Source: Bacteroidales bacterium
Lineage (GTDB): Bacteria; Bacteroidota; Bacteroidia; Bacteroidales; Muribaculaceae
Length of the DNA stretch: 13,796 bases
Direction: 5' to 3'
Assembly (NCBI GenBank): GCA_004552395.1
Contig: SFOK01000040.1
Coordinates: 1-13,796 of the forward strand
Position numbers and translations under genes: made by a program. This document shows positions 1 through 6,948 of this stretch, piece after piece (the first letter of the stretch is position 1; every line of letters begins with the position of its first letter). A model generated the notes under the pieces. That model made no database searches, was not told where the DNA came from, and saw only the letters and a list, made by a program, of their open reading frames with translations.

Positions 1-466
1 AGAGAGCCATGATGCAGTAAGTGCCCATCTTGGCGAGGTTGGCCTTGGTGAAGTATCCGTAGACACTCATGGCCAGGAATACGCCGGCCGTAATGAAGAA
101 TGTGTAGACGATAGTGCCGAGCTCATAGGCTATGAAGATCACCGACAGCGATGTGCCCATCATGGCCGAGAAGAGCAGGAAGCATATAAGCACTGTCGAG
201 GTCTTCATGCGTGCTATGCGCGGAGGGATGATAAAGGCCATGGCCAGCATGGCTATGAACATGCCCCAATAGACAAATCTGTTGCCGATGAAGAACTGAA
301 GGGCTGCGGGAGATGAAGATACTCCGAGAGCGCAGAAAGCGGTCACGAGCAAACCTATAAACATACGCACATAGACCTTCTTAAGCACAGTGTTGACCTG
401 CGCGGCCACAGTGCCACTCTGTCCGAAGGGAGGAGGTGTGGGCTGGTTTTGGTTGTAATAGTTCAT
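1..466 (-). CDS. Bax inhibitor-1/YccA family membrane protein (C-terminus cut off by window edge)
   Basis: This reading frame runs off the left edge, so only the first 155 codons are visible; family members are usually about 230-240 residues. The protein opens with a short Asn/Gln/Pro-rich cytoplasmic tail (MNYYNQNQPTPPPFG) and then has a series of hydrophobic helices: roughly residues 35-52, 56-77, 87-108 and 111-130. The segment VYGYFTKANLAKMGTY, near residues 133-148, is the characteristic loop of the BI-1/YccA/YbhL family (YGY-TKxDL-xMG). Family members are seven-helix inner-membrane proteins; some act as proton-sensitive calcium leak channels and YccA is a modulator of FtsH, but the role in Bacteroidota is not established. 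The start is the first ATG after a 313-bp gap; the leader is AT-rich with no Shine-Dalgarno sequence, as is normal in this phylum. The family is near certain, the cellular role is not. Confidence 0.93.
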   Translation of the reverse strand, partial: MNYYNQNQPTPPPFGQSGTVAAQVNTVLKKVYVRMFIGLLVTAFCALGVSSSPAALQFFIGNRFVYWGMFIAMLAMAFIIPPRIARMKTSTVLICFLLFSAMMGTSLSVIFIAYELGTIVYTFFITAGVFLAMSVYGYFTKANLAKMGTYCIMAL

Positions 467-499
467 ATTGAAAATGTAATGAATTGTTTCGTAATGTTG

Positions 500-533
500 C
501 TAAAATAATTCTCAGAAATTAGTTAATATCAAC
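500..533 (-). promoter_or_regulatory. Weak promoter candidate for the BI-1/YccA gene
   Basis: On the minus strand TATTTTAG (507 to 500) matches the Bacteroidota -7 consensus TAnnTTTG with one mismatch. A GTTG (533 to 530) stands in for the -33 TTTG, with 22 bp between the boxes where about 19-21 is usual. It would give a leader of about 30 nt before the ATG at 466. The match is marginal in an AT-rich stretch and may be chance. Confidence 0.3.
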
Positions 534-540
534 TTTAAAC

Positions 541-696
541 GTAAGTCAAATAACTGCTTATGAAATTTTGAAACCTTTTGAGTGCTTTTTCCGTTTTCGT
601 GCAGTTGCTTAGAACACGCTAAGCTCCTTCACTCAATCAAAAAAAATCATCTCAAAATTCAATCAAAATTTCTATAAGCTAATTTCTTCAACTTAC
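541..696. repeat. 156-bp near-palindromic element (MITE-like or structured RNA candidate)
   Basis: The two halves are imperfect reverse complements of each other along almost the whole length. The best-matched arms are 556-571 and 663-679, identical over 16 bp apart from one inserted base (GCTTATGAAATTTTGA against GCTTATAGAAATTTTGA when the right arm is read on the minus strand). The pairing continues outward to GTAAGT (541-546) with ACTTAC (691-696). Inward it continues through TTTTGAG (576-582) with CTCAAAA (651-657), then a T run (586-590) with an A run (639-646). At the centre is a perfect 6-bp hairpin, GCTTAG/CTAAGC (607-624). TTAA stands just outside both ends (535-538 and 697-700), which could be a target duplication, although TTAA is itself palindromic. 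There is no T tract placed like an intrinsic terminator. I cannot tell from one copy whether it is a mobile miniature element or an RNA structure. Confidence 0.6.
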
Positions 697-779
697 TTAA
701 CGGGGCGGGAGATCGCTTCCGTATAAATAAGACACCGCAGAGAGCCGAAAGTTTGATCAGCCTGCAGGCGGCGGGGGGA

Positions 780-2561
780 TTACATCCGGGCCGGCATCTC
801 CATGCCAAGCAGTTCTCCGGCGCTTCTGATTACGCGGGCGGTCTCGGCTGATAGGAGCAGACGTAGCTTCTTCACCGCCTCATCCTCCTCTTTCATGATC
901 GGATAATCGTGGTAGAACTGGTTGTACTCCTTGGCGATGTCGTAAGCGTAGTTGGCCACCACGGCGGGCGAGAACGAGCGTGCTGCGTCCTCCACCACAG
1001 CCGGGTAATCGGCCAGCTTCTGTATGAGCGCTATCTCTTTCTCCGACAGCACGGGCTTCTCCGCGAGCGCCTGAGGCTCGGTGCATCCGGCCTTGCGCAG
1101 CAGCGAGTTGATGCGCGCGTAGGTATACTGGATGAAGGGACCGGTGTTGCCGTTGAAATCGATGGATTCCTTGGGGTTGAAGAGCATGTTCTTCTTGGGA
1201 TCCACCTTGAGCAGGAAATATTTCAGCGCGCCCAGACCGATCATGCGGCAGATGTCGGCGGCCTCGTCGGCGGGGAACTCTTTGAGACGGTCGGCGCTCA
1301 CTTCGCGGGCCGACTCTATCATCTTGTCCATCAGGTCGTCGGCGTCGACCACAGTGCCTTCGCGCGACTTCATCTTGCCCTCGGGGAGCTCCACCATACC
1401 GTAAGAGAAATGCACCAGGTCCTTGCCCCACTTGAAGCCGAGGCGGTCGAGGATGATCGACAGCACCTGAAAATGGTAATTCTGCTCGTTGCCCACCACA
1501 TATACCATCTTGTCGATAGGATAGTCACGGTAGCGCAGCTTGGCGGTGCCGATGTCCTGAGTCATATAGACCGAGGTGCCGTCCGAGCGGAGCAGCAGTT
1601 TATGGTCGAGGCCCTCGCCGGTAAGGTCGGCCCAGACCGAACCATCCTCCTTGCGGTACATCTTGCCCTCTTCCAGACCTTTGAGCACCAGCTCCTTACC
1701 CTCGAGATATGTGTCGCTTTCGTAGTATATCTTATCGAAGTCCACGCCCAGACGCTTGTAGCTCTCGTCGAAACCGGCATATACCCACGAGTTCATCTTC
1801 TCCCAGAGAGCGCGCACCTCGGGGTCGCCCTGCTCCCACTTCACGAGCATGCGGCGTGCCTCCTGCATGAGCGGGGATTTCTCCTTGGCTTCGTCCTCGG
1901 AGCAGTGTTCAGCCTCCATGATCCGGCTCACCTCCTCCTTGAAATTCTTGTCGAAGGCCACGTAGTAGTCGCCTATGAGGTGGTCGCCCTTCTTGCCGGT
2001 GGATTCCGGTGTGGCGCCGTTGCCCCAGCGGAGCCAGGCGAGCATCGATTTCATGATGTGGATGCCGCGGTCGTTGACTATATTGGTCTTCACCACCTTG
2101 TTGCCGGCGGCCTTGAGGATCTGCGAGATGCTGAAGCCGAGCAGATTGTTGCGCACATGGCCCAGATGAAGCGGTTTGTTGGTGTTGGGCGACGAGTACT
2201 CCACCATGATGAGCGGCGAGGCGTCGGTGACCGGCTTGCGGCCATAGCCGGGAGTCTCCGTGATGTGGTTGAGCACGTCGATCCAGTAAGAGGGACGGAT
2301 CGTGATGTTGAGGAAACCCTTGATCACATTGAACTTCTCCACGGCGGGCTCATGCTCCACGAGCCATGCGCCGATCTCGTTGCCCGTCGAGACGGGATCC
2401 TTGTGAGAAGCCTTCAGGAAGGGGAACACCACCACGGTGACATTGCCCTCGAACTCTTTCTTGGTAGGGCTCACGGCCACGCTCCCCTCTTTGGGAGCCG
2501 TGCCATAGAGCGCTTCCACCGCCCTGGCCACTGCCGAGGCTATGATATTGTCAATTTGCAT
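780..2561 (-). CDS. argS: Arginyl-tRNA synthetase
   Basis: This cytosolic class I synthetase charges tRNA-Arg with arginine using ATP. The protein is 593 residues, a normal length. An N-terminal Add1-type tRNA-binding domain covers about residues 1-90. The Rossmann catalytic core follows, with HLGH at 132-135 (the HIGH signature, inside NKPLHLGHVRNN) and KMKSR at 396-400 in the KMSKS position. The C-terminal DALR anticodon-binding helical domain starts near residue 475 (FIQYTYARINSLLRKAG). The ATG at 2561 leads directly into the conserved N-terminal domain and lies about 30 nt below a strong promoter, so the start is secure. The gene stands alone: umuC ends 71 bp upstream and the argS promoter lies in that gap. 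No truncation or unusual composition is seen. Confidence 0.98.
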   Translation of the reverse strand: MQIDNIIASAVARAVEALYGTAPKEGSVAVSPTKKEFEGNVTVVVFPFLKASHKDPVSTGNEIGAWLVEHEPAVEKFNVIKGFLNITIRPSYWIDVLNHITETPGYGRKPVTDASPLIMVEYSSPNTNKPLHLGHVRNNLLGFSISQILKAAGNKVVKTNIVNDRGIHIMKSMLAWLRWGNGATPESTGKKGDHLIGDYYVAFDKNFKEEVSRIMEAEHCSEDEAKEKSPLMQEARRMLVKWEQGDPEVRALWEKMNSWVYAGFDESYKRLGVDFDKIYYESDTYLEGKELVLKGLEEGKMYRKEDGSVWADLTGEGLDHKLLLRSDGTSVYMTQDIGTAKLRYRDYPIDKMVYVVGNEQNYHFQVLSIILDRLGFKWGKDLVHFSYGMVELPEGKMKSREGTVVDADDLMDKMIESAREVSADRLKEFPADEAADICRMIGLGALKYFLLKVDPKKNMLFNPKESIDFNGNTGPFIQYTYARINSLLRKAGCTEPQALAEKPVLSEKEIALIQKLADYPAVVEDAARSFSPAVVANYAYDIAKEYNQFYHDYPIMKEEDEAVKKLRLLLSAETARVIRSAGELLGMEMPARM

Positions 2562-2597
2562 TGTATGGTAACTGTTTTCGATAATCTGTCAAGAGTG

Positions 2598-2629
2598 CAA
2601 AGTTACTAAAATCTTCGCATCCGCGCAAC
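2598..2629 (-). promoter_or_regulatory. Promoter of argS
   Basis: On the minus strand TAACTTTG (2605 to 2598) is an exact match to the Bacteroidota -7 box TAnnTTTG, and it continues into CA as in many strong promoters of the phylum. Upstream, GTTG (2629 to 2626) fits the -33 TTTG box in three of four bases, with 20 bp between the two boxes. Transcription would start near 2592-2595, giving a leader of roughly 30 nt before the argS ATG. It lies wholly between the umuC stop and argS. Confidence 0.75.
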
Positions 2630-2632
2630 CGC

Positions 2633-3925
2633 TCATTTGAGTTTGAAGGAGTCGGGCTTGTGAGTATAGTCAGGCGATTTGAGCGCGCGGTTTATTGAAT
2701 CCACGTAGCGGAGGTTCTTCCCCTCGGGCGACTTCTCCGGATACATCTGCGAAGCCAGGACCACGGTGTCGGCGCCCAGAAGGGCGTTGATACGGTCGAT
2801 GGACTGCGATATGTTGCGGTTGCGGCGGTGTTCTCCGGCGTCGAAGGTGAAGAGGTCGGGCTGCACCACCTCGCCGCTGCGTATGTCGGTCACCATCACA
2901 CCGGCGCGCTTATAGAGTATGCCCGGCTTGAAGATGAGGTCGAGCACCGAGCAGGCCGTCTTCACCAGGTCGATGGTGGAGGAGGTGGGTGTGTCGAGCT
3001 GCCGCGACGCCATGTTGTGGTACTGCTCCAGGTCGGTGCGGAAACTGTTGGAGCTCACGAACACCGAGACGATGCCGGCCACACTCTTCTGCCTTCGGAG
3101 CTTGGCGGCGCATCGGGCCGCGAAGTTGGCCACATGAGTGCGCACACCTTCGAGCTTGTCGATCATGCCGGGGAAGCTGCGCGATGTCATGATGCTCTGG
3201 CGCGTGTGTTCTATCGGGTCGGGCGCCAGAAGGTCCTCGCCGTTGAGCTCGCCCCAGGTGCGCTCTCCGGTCACATGGAACTTGGTGCGCACCCAGCTGC
3301 GCTTGAGGTCGGCAAACTGCAGCGCCGTGGCTAAGCCGTACGCTTCGAGCTGACGGGCTATGCGGCGCCCTATGCCCCACACGTCGGCGGCGGGGAAGCC
3401 GGCGAGAGCCTTGCGGCGCTGTTCCTCGGTGGCTATGAAGCAGCAGCGGCGGTAGCCCGGATATTTCTTGGCATATTTCGAGGCGGCTTTGGCGAGAGTC
3501 TTCGACGAGGCTATCCCCATGCTCACGGGAATGCCCGTCCAGCGGCGCACCTTGGCCGCGAGCTCCTCGCCCCAGACCTTGAGGGTGGCGAGATCCATGC
3601 CGTCGAGACGCAGGAAAGCCTCGTCGATGGAATACTGCACCATCTCGGGAGCCGCCTCGCGGAGCACCGACATGACACGCGCCGACATGTCGGCATACAG
3701 CTCATAGTTCGACGAGAAAGCCGTGATGCCCGAGCGCGGATACTCCTCGAGCAGCTTGAAATACGGCATACCCATCTTCACACCCATAGCCTTGACCTCG
3801 CGGGAACGGGCCACGACACAGCCGTCGTTGTTGCTGAGCACCACCACAGGATGCCCCTCGAGGTCGGGCCGGAACACCCTCTCGCACGAGCAGAAGAAAT
3901 TATCGCAGTCCACGAGCGCCCACAT
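2633..3925 (-). CDS. umuC: Y-family DNA polymerase V catalytic subunit
   Basis: This is an error-prone translesion polymerase that, with processed UmuD, copies past DNA lesions. At 430 residues it is full length. The palm starts at once with DCDNFFCSCERVFRP (metal-ligand Asp6, with Asp8 close by), followed by NNDGCVVARSREVKAMG (33-49). YSIDEAF (98-104) supplies the catalytic Asp101-Glu102 pair. GIASSKTLAKAASKYAKK (about 138-155) is typical of the fingers/palm. The little-finger and C-terminal UmuC-type regions make up the last 180 or so residues. All catalytic acids are present, so it should be active. The ATG at 3925 sits directly before the palm strand. Its partner umuD is transcribed away from it, 29 bp distant, rather than in the usual umuDC operon. 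A TAAATTTC box on the minus strand (3974 to 3967), one mismatch from the -7 consensus, lies inside umuD and could serve umuC. Confidence 0.97.
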   Translation of the reverse strand: MWALVDCDNFFCSCERVFRPDLEGHPVVVLSNNDGCVVARSREVKAMGVKMGMPYFKLLEEYPRSGITAFSSNYELYADMSARVMSVLREAAPEMVQYSIDEAFLRLDGMDLATLKVWGEELAAKVRRWTGIPVSMGIASSKTLAKAASKYAKKYPGYRRCCFIATEEQRRKALAGFPAADVWGIGRRIARQLEAYGLATALQFADLKRSWVRTKFHVTGERTWGELNGEDLLAPDPIEHTRQSIMTSRSFPGMIDKLEGVRTHVANFAARCAAKLRRQKSVAGIVSVFVSSNSFRTDLEQYHNMASRQLDTPTSSTIDLVKTACSVLDLIFKPGILYKRAGVMVTDIRSGEVVQPDLFTFDAGEHRRNRNISQSIDRINALLGADTVVLASQMYPEKSPEGKNLRYVDSINRALKSPDYTHKPDSFKLK

Positions 3926-3942
3926 ATATGAAGATTTTTTCT

Positions 3943-3950
3943 TAACTTTG
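3943..3950 (+). promoter_or_regulatory. -7 promoter box of umuD
   Basis: TAACTTTG is an exact match to the Bacteroidota -7 box and is the same octamer used before argS. It ends only 4 bp before the GTG start of umuD, so transcription would begin at or within a base or two of that start codon, leaving little or no leader. No good -33 TTTG is visible about 20 bp upstream, where the sequence is already the 5' end of umuC. Confidence 0.5.
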
Positions 3951-3954
3951 AAGT

Positions 3955-4392
3955 GTGAAAGAACTCGAAATTTACAGCGGCGACTTCAGCCGGCATATCA
4001 GTCTCCCCTTCGCCGACATTGGCGTCAGGGCCGGATTCCCTTCGCCCGCCCAGGATTACATCGACAAGGGTCTCGACTTCAACCGGGAGCTTATAGAGCA
4101 TCCGGCGGCCACGTTCTACGCCCGCGTGCGGGGCAACTCCATGATCGAGGCGGGTATCGACGAGGGCGACATCGTGGTGATAGACCGCGCCCTCGAACCC
4201 CGGCAAAACGATATCGTGGTGGCCTTCATCAACGGCGATTTCACCATGAAGTATCTGGACCTCACCGAGAAAGAGGCGGGGCGGATCTGGCTGCGGCCGG
4301 GCAACAAGGATTTCCGGGCCTTCATGATCACTCCCGACGATCAGTTTACCGTCTGGGGCGTCGTGGCCAAGGTAATCAAGAATTTCCGCTGA
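3955..4392 (+). CDS. umuD: UmuD, self-cleaving S24-family subunit of polymerase V
   Basis: The product is the accessory subunit that, after RecA-stimulated self-cleavage to UmuD', activates UmuC. The 145 residues align along their length with E. coli UmuD (139 residues). The cleavage site is Ala26-Gly27 in RAGFPSPAQDY, matching the CGFPSPAADY region of E. coli. Catalytic Ser62 lies in RGNSMIEAG and Lys99 in GDFTMKYLDL; their 37-residue spacing equals Ser60-Lys97 of E. coli. There is no helix-turn-helix domain, so it is not a LexA or phage-type repressor. The start must be the GTG at 3955: the in-frame ATG at 3928 meets a stop after five codons, and the next ATG is beyond the cleavage site. 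It is the only plus-strand gene seen, divergent from umuC and convergent with rlmB 63 bp away. I found no convincing SOS operator. Confidence 0.95.
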   Translation: MKELEIYSGDFSRHISLPFADIGVRAGFPSPAQDYIDKGLDFNRELIEHPAATFYARVRGNSMIEAGIDEGDIVVIDRALEPRQNDIVVAFINGDFTMKYLDLTEKEAGRIWLRPGNKDFRAFMITPDDQFTVWGVVAKVIKNFR

Positions 4393-4455
4393 GGCTGAGA
4401 TTCCCCGGAGCAGGCAGTCAGACCCCTCAGACTTGTCTTTTAATCGGCCGGCCTT

Positions 4456-5199
4456 TTACTCGGCGGCAAGGCGCTGGCGCACAACCTCGTAGATGAGCAC
4501 ACCGGCAGCCACCGAGACATTGAGCGAGCCTATGGTGCCGCTCATAGGTATGGCCGCGCGGTCGTCGCAGAGAGCGAGCACTTCGCGCGAGATACCGGTA
4601 TCCTCGGCGCCCATCACTATGGCCACGGGTCCGGTATAGTCCACAGCCGTATAGAAGCTGTCGGTCTTCTCTGTGGCAGCCACCACTTTCACTCCCGAAT
4701 CCTTGAGATACCTCACAGCGTCGGCTATGGAGCGCACGCGGCAGACGGGCAGGTGCATAAGCGCGCCGGCCGAAGTCTTCTCCGCATCGGCGTTCACGGT
4801 GACACTGCCGCGGTCGGGGATCACTACCGTGTGCACACCGGCGCACTCGGCCGTGCGGGCTATGGCGCCGAAGTTGCGTGTGTCGGTGAGGCCGTCGAGC
4901 AGCACTATGAAGGGGAGGAGGCCCTCCTCGTAGAGCGTCGGCACGATCTGATCGAGCTTATAGTAGGTCACGGGCGAGAGCATGGCTATGACGCCCTGGT
5001 GGTTCTTGCGTGTGATGCGGTTGAGCTTCTCCTGCGGCACGCGGAACACCGGCACCTCGTGCTCACGGAGCATAGGCATCAGTTCGCGGGCCAGGTCGCC
5101 CTGCAGGTCCTTCTTCACAAAGACCTTGTTGAGGTCCTTGCCGGCCTGGAGAGCCTCCATCACGGCGCGGATTCCGAAGATATATTCTGAATTGTTCAT
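4456..5199 (-). CDS. rlmB: 23S rRNA (guanosine-2'-O)-methyltransferase, TrmH/SpoU family
   Basis: The product transfers a methyl group from S-adenosylmethionine to a ribose 2'-OH in 23S rRNA (Gm2251 in E. coli for the RlmB group). The 247-residue protein has the N-terminal RNA-binding domain beginning YIFGIRAVMEAL (6-17). The SPOUT catalytic domain contains all three family motifs: LDGLTDTRNFGAIARTAEC (101-119, with Asn109 and Arg115), VAIVMGAEDTGIS (192-204), and IPMSGTIGSLNVSVAAGV (217-234), which form the trefoil-knot cofactor site. It is the last gene of the minus-strand cluster, 39 bp below recN, and faces umuD. RlmB is the most likely member; a related TrmH-type enzyme with another target base cannot be excluded by sequence alone. 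Confidence 0.92.
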   Translation of the reverse strand: MNNSEYIFGIRAVMEALQAGKDLNKVFVKKDLQGDLARELMPMLREHEVPVFRVPQEKLNRITRKNHQGVIAMLSPVTYYKLDQIVPTLYEEGLLPFIVLLDGLTDTRNFGAIARTAECAGVHTVVIPDRGSVTVNADAEKTSAGALMHLPVCRVRSIADAVRYLKDSGVKVVAATEKTDSFYTAVDYTGPVAIVMGAEDTGISREVLALCDDRAAIPMSGTIGSLNVSVAAGVLIYEVVRQRLAAE

Positions 5200-5238
5200 T
5201 GTCTCGGTAAGTTATGAAGTGAAAGGCTTCCGGCGGCT

Positions 5239-6945
5239 TCAAAGCGCAGCCGAGGCGAGCAGGCTGCGGGCGTTGAGAAGCGCGGCCTCGTCGATCACGG
5301 CTCCGGAGAGCATGCGGGCTATCTCGCGCTCGCGTTCCTGCGGCGTGAGGCGCGCGATATGCGTGAGTGTGGCATCGCCTGTATCCTCCTTGTAGACGCG
5401 GTAATGAGCCTGACCGGCGGCGGCCACCTGAGGCAGATGCGTGATCACTATCACCTGGAGCGAATCGGACATGAGGCGCATGAGGCGTCCCATGCGGCTG
5501 GCTATGTCGCCCGATACTCCGGTGTCTACCTCGTCGAATATGATGGTGGGGAGCTGTATCTTGCCGGCCACGAGCGCCTTCACACAGAGCATCAGGCGCG
5601 ATATCTCGCCTCCGGAAGCGACCTTGTCCACTGGCATCAGTTCCTGGTTCTTGTTGAACGCGCAGAGGAACTGCGGGCGGTCGGCGCCGTCGGCCGAGAG
5701 TTTGCCGGGCTCGAGCACGGCGGCAAATTTCAGGTTGGCGAGGCCGAGCGGACGGGCCATCTCGAGCAGTTCTTCGCTGAAACGGCGTGCGGCGGCGGTG
5801 CGCGCAGCGGTGAGCCGGGCAGCGGCCTCTTTCAGTCCGGCGGCGAGAGCGCGGAGCTCTTTCTCGAGATCTTCTATGGAACCGTCGCCTCCGCCTTCGA
5901 TCTCGCGCAGGGAAGCCTCGAGCTCCCGCTGCAGAGCCACGAGCGCAGTGTCGTCGGCGACCTTAAAACGGCGTTCGGCCTCGTAGATAGCCTCCAGACG
6001 GGCCTCGGTGCGGGCCAGCAGGACCGGGTCGGCATCCACGCGCTGATAATAGTCCTGAAGGGTATAGCTTATGTCGCGGAGCTCTATCTCGGCGCTTTCG
6101 AGGCGGCGCAGCAGGTCGGCATCCTCCTCGCCATCGGTCTGCAGAAGAGCCAGATCCACGCACGAGAGGGCCGTGCGGGCCCGGTGCAGCGACTGGGCCA
6201 CGGATGCGTCGCCCTGGTCGAGCAGCGCGCAGGCCTCCCCTATCGAGGAACGCAGCTCCTGGGATCCGGCGAGCAGGTCGCGGCGGCGCTCCAGTTCGGC
6301 CTGTTCTCCGGCGCGGGGCTTGAGCTTGCGCAGGTTCTCGAGGCGGAAACGGATGAACTCCTCCTGCTCGCGGTTGCGGGCCAGGGTCTCGCGGCGGCGA
6401 CGCAGCTCGTTGCGAAGCGCCACGTAGCGGCTGAAGAGCGACCGGTAATCAGCCAGCAGTTCGCCGTCGGCGGCCACGGCGTCGATGAGCCGGAGCTGAA
6501 ACGCTTCGTCGGAGAGCAGCGAGTTATTGTGCTGCGAATGTATATCGACAAGATGCGAGGCGACTTCGGCCAGACGGGTCAGTGTGGCTGGGGAATCGTT
6601 GATGAAGGCGCGTGTGCGACCTCCGGCGGCCAGTTCGCGGCGCAGTATCACGGTCAGCGGGCCGTCGGTCTCTTGCCCGGCTTCCGCATCGGAGTCGGCG
6701 GCAAGGAGCTCTCTGAGGGCCGGGGATGCTGAGGCAAGCTGAAACTCGGCCTCGATCACGGTCTTCTCCCCGGGACGGCGTTTCTTCCCGTTCTCGGCGC
6801 GGGCGCCCGTGAGCAGCGAGAGAGCGCCGAGCATTATCGACTTGCCGGCGCCGGTCTCGCCGGTGATTATGGACAGCCCGGGCGGGAATTCTATGTCGAG
6901 CTCCGAGATCAGAGCGTAGTTTCGTATATAGAGTCGCGATAGCAT
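5239..6945 (-). CDS. recN: DNA repair protein RecN (SMC-like ATPase)
   Basis: RecN is a cytosolic SMC-like ATPase that holds broken DNA ends and sister chromatids together during double-strand break repair. The 568 residues have the expected layout. The N-terminal ATPase half carries Walker A GETGAGKS (29-36) and the Q-loop region HSQHNN. A long Arg/Glu-rich coiled coil occupies about residues 165-370. The C-terminal half carries the ABC signature ASGGEISRLML and Walker B TIIFDEVDTGVSG, followed by VIVITHLPQVAA with the switch His. All ATPase motifs are intact. The ATG begins MLSRLYIRNYALI, the usual RecN opening, and lies 3 bp after the porD stop, indicating tight co-transcription and probably coupled translation. 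rlmB follows after 39 bp. Confidence 0.97.
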   Translation of the reverse strand: MLSRLYIRNYALISELDIEFPPGLSIITGETGAGKSIMLGALSLLTGARAENGKKRRPGEKTVIEAEFQLASASPALRELLAADSDAEAGQETDGPLTVILRRELAAGGRTRAFINDSPATLTRLAEVASHLVDIHSQHNNSLLSDEAFQLRLIDAVAADGELLADYRSLFSRYVALRNELRRRRETLARNREQEEFIRFRLENLRKLKPRAGEQAELERRRDLLAGSQELRSSIGEACALLDQGDASVAQSLHRARTALSCVDLALLQTDGEEDADLLRRLESAEIELRDISYTLQDYYQRVDADPVLLARTEARLEAIYEAERRFKVADDTALVALQRELEASLREIEGGGDGSIEDLEKELRALAAGLKEAAARLTAARTAAARRFSEELLEMARPLGLANLKFAAVLEPGKLSADGADRPQFLCAFNKNQELMPVDKVASGGEISRLMLCVKALVAGKIQLPTIIFDEVDTGVSGDIASRMGRLMRLMSDSLQVIVITHLPQVAAAGQAHYRVYKEDTGDATLTHIARLTPQEREREIARMLSGAVIDEAALLNARSLLASAAL

Positions 6946-6948
6946 GGC

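Larger units (their letters stand above)
467..779. other. 313-bp intergenic region between argS and the BI-1 gene
   Basis: This gap is much more AT-rich than its flanks. It holds a weak promoter candidate for the BI-1 gene near 500-533 and the 156-bp palindromic element at 541-696. The stretch 697-779, directly after the argS stop, is GC-rich again. It contains a loop-less palindrome (GCCTGCAGGC, 760-769) but no convincing stem-loop with a T tract, so I see no standard argS terminator. No open frame worth calling was found. Confidence 0.8.

Noticed and set aside
760..769. GCCTGCAGGC palindrome as the argS terminator.
   Set aside because: It has no loop and no following T tract on the minus strand.
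1362..1376. KMKSR instead of KMSKS in arginyl-tRNA synthetase, as a sign of altered activity.
   Set aside because: Arginyl-tRNA synthetases often depart from the KMSKS consensus, and the surrounding sequence (LPEGKMKSREGTVVDADDL) is a normal active form.
909..2609. A 566-codon open frame on the plus strand, antisense to argS.
   Set aside because: It is an open shadow of a GC-rich, codon-biased gene. The product has no recognisable domain and argS on the other strand is unmistakable.
2633..4392. umuC-umuD pair as a recently acquired mobile cassette.
   Set aside because: Base and codon composition look like the neighbours, and no repeats, integrase or attachment-like sites flank the pair.
4389..4453. 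Bidirectional terminator between umuD and rlmB (CTGAGG/CCTCAG pairing, and GGCCGGCC followed by TTTT).
   Set aside because: The first pairing is only 6 bp across a 30-nt loop and the second is a loop-less palindrome. Neither is convincing, although some terminator is expected between convergent genes.
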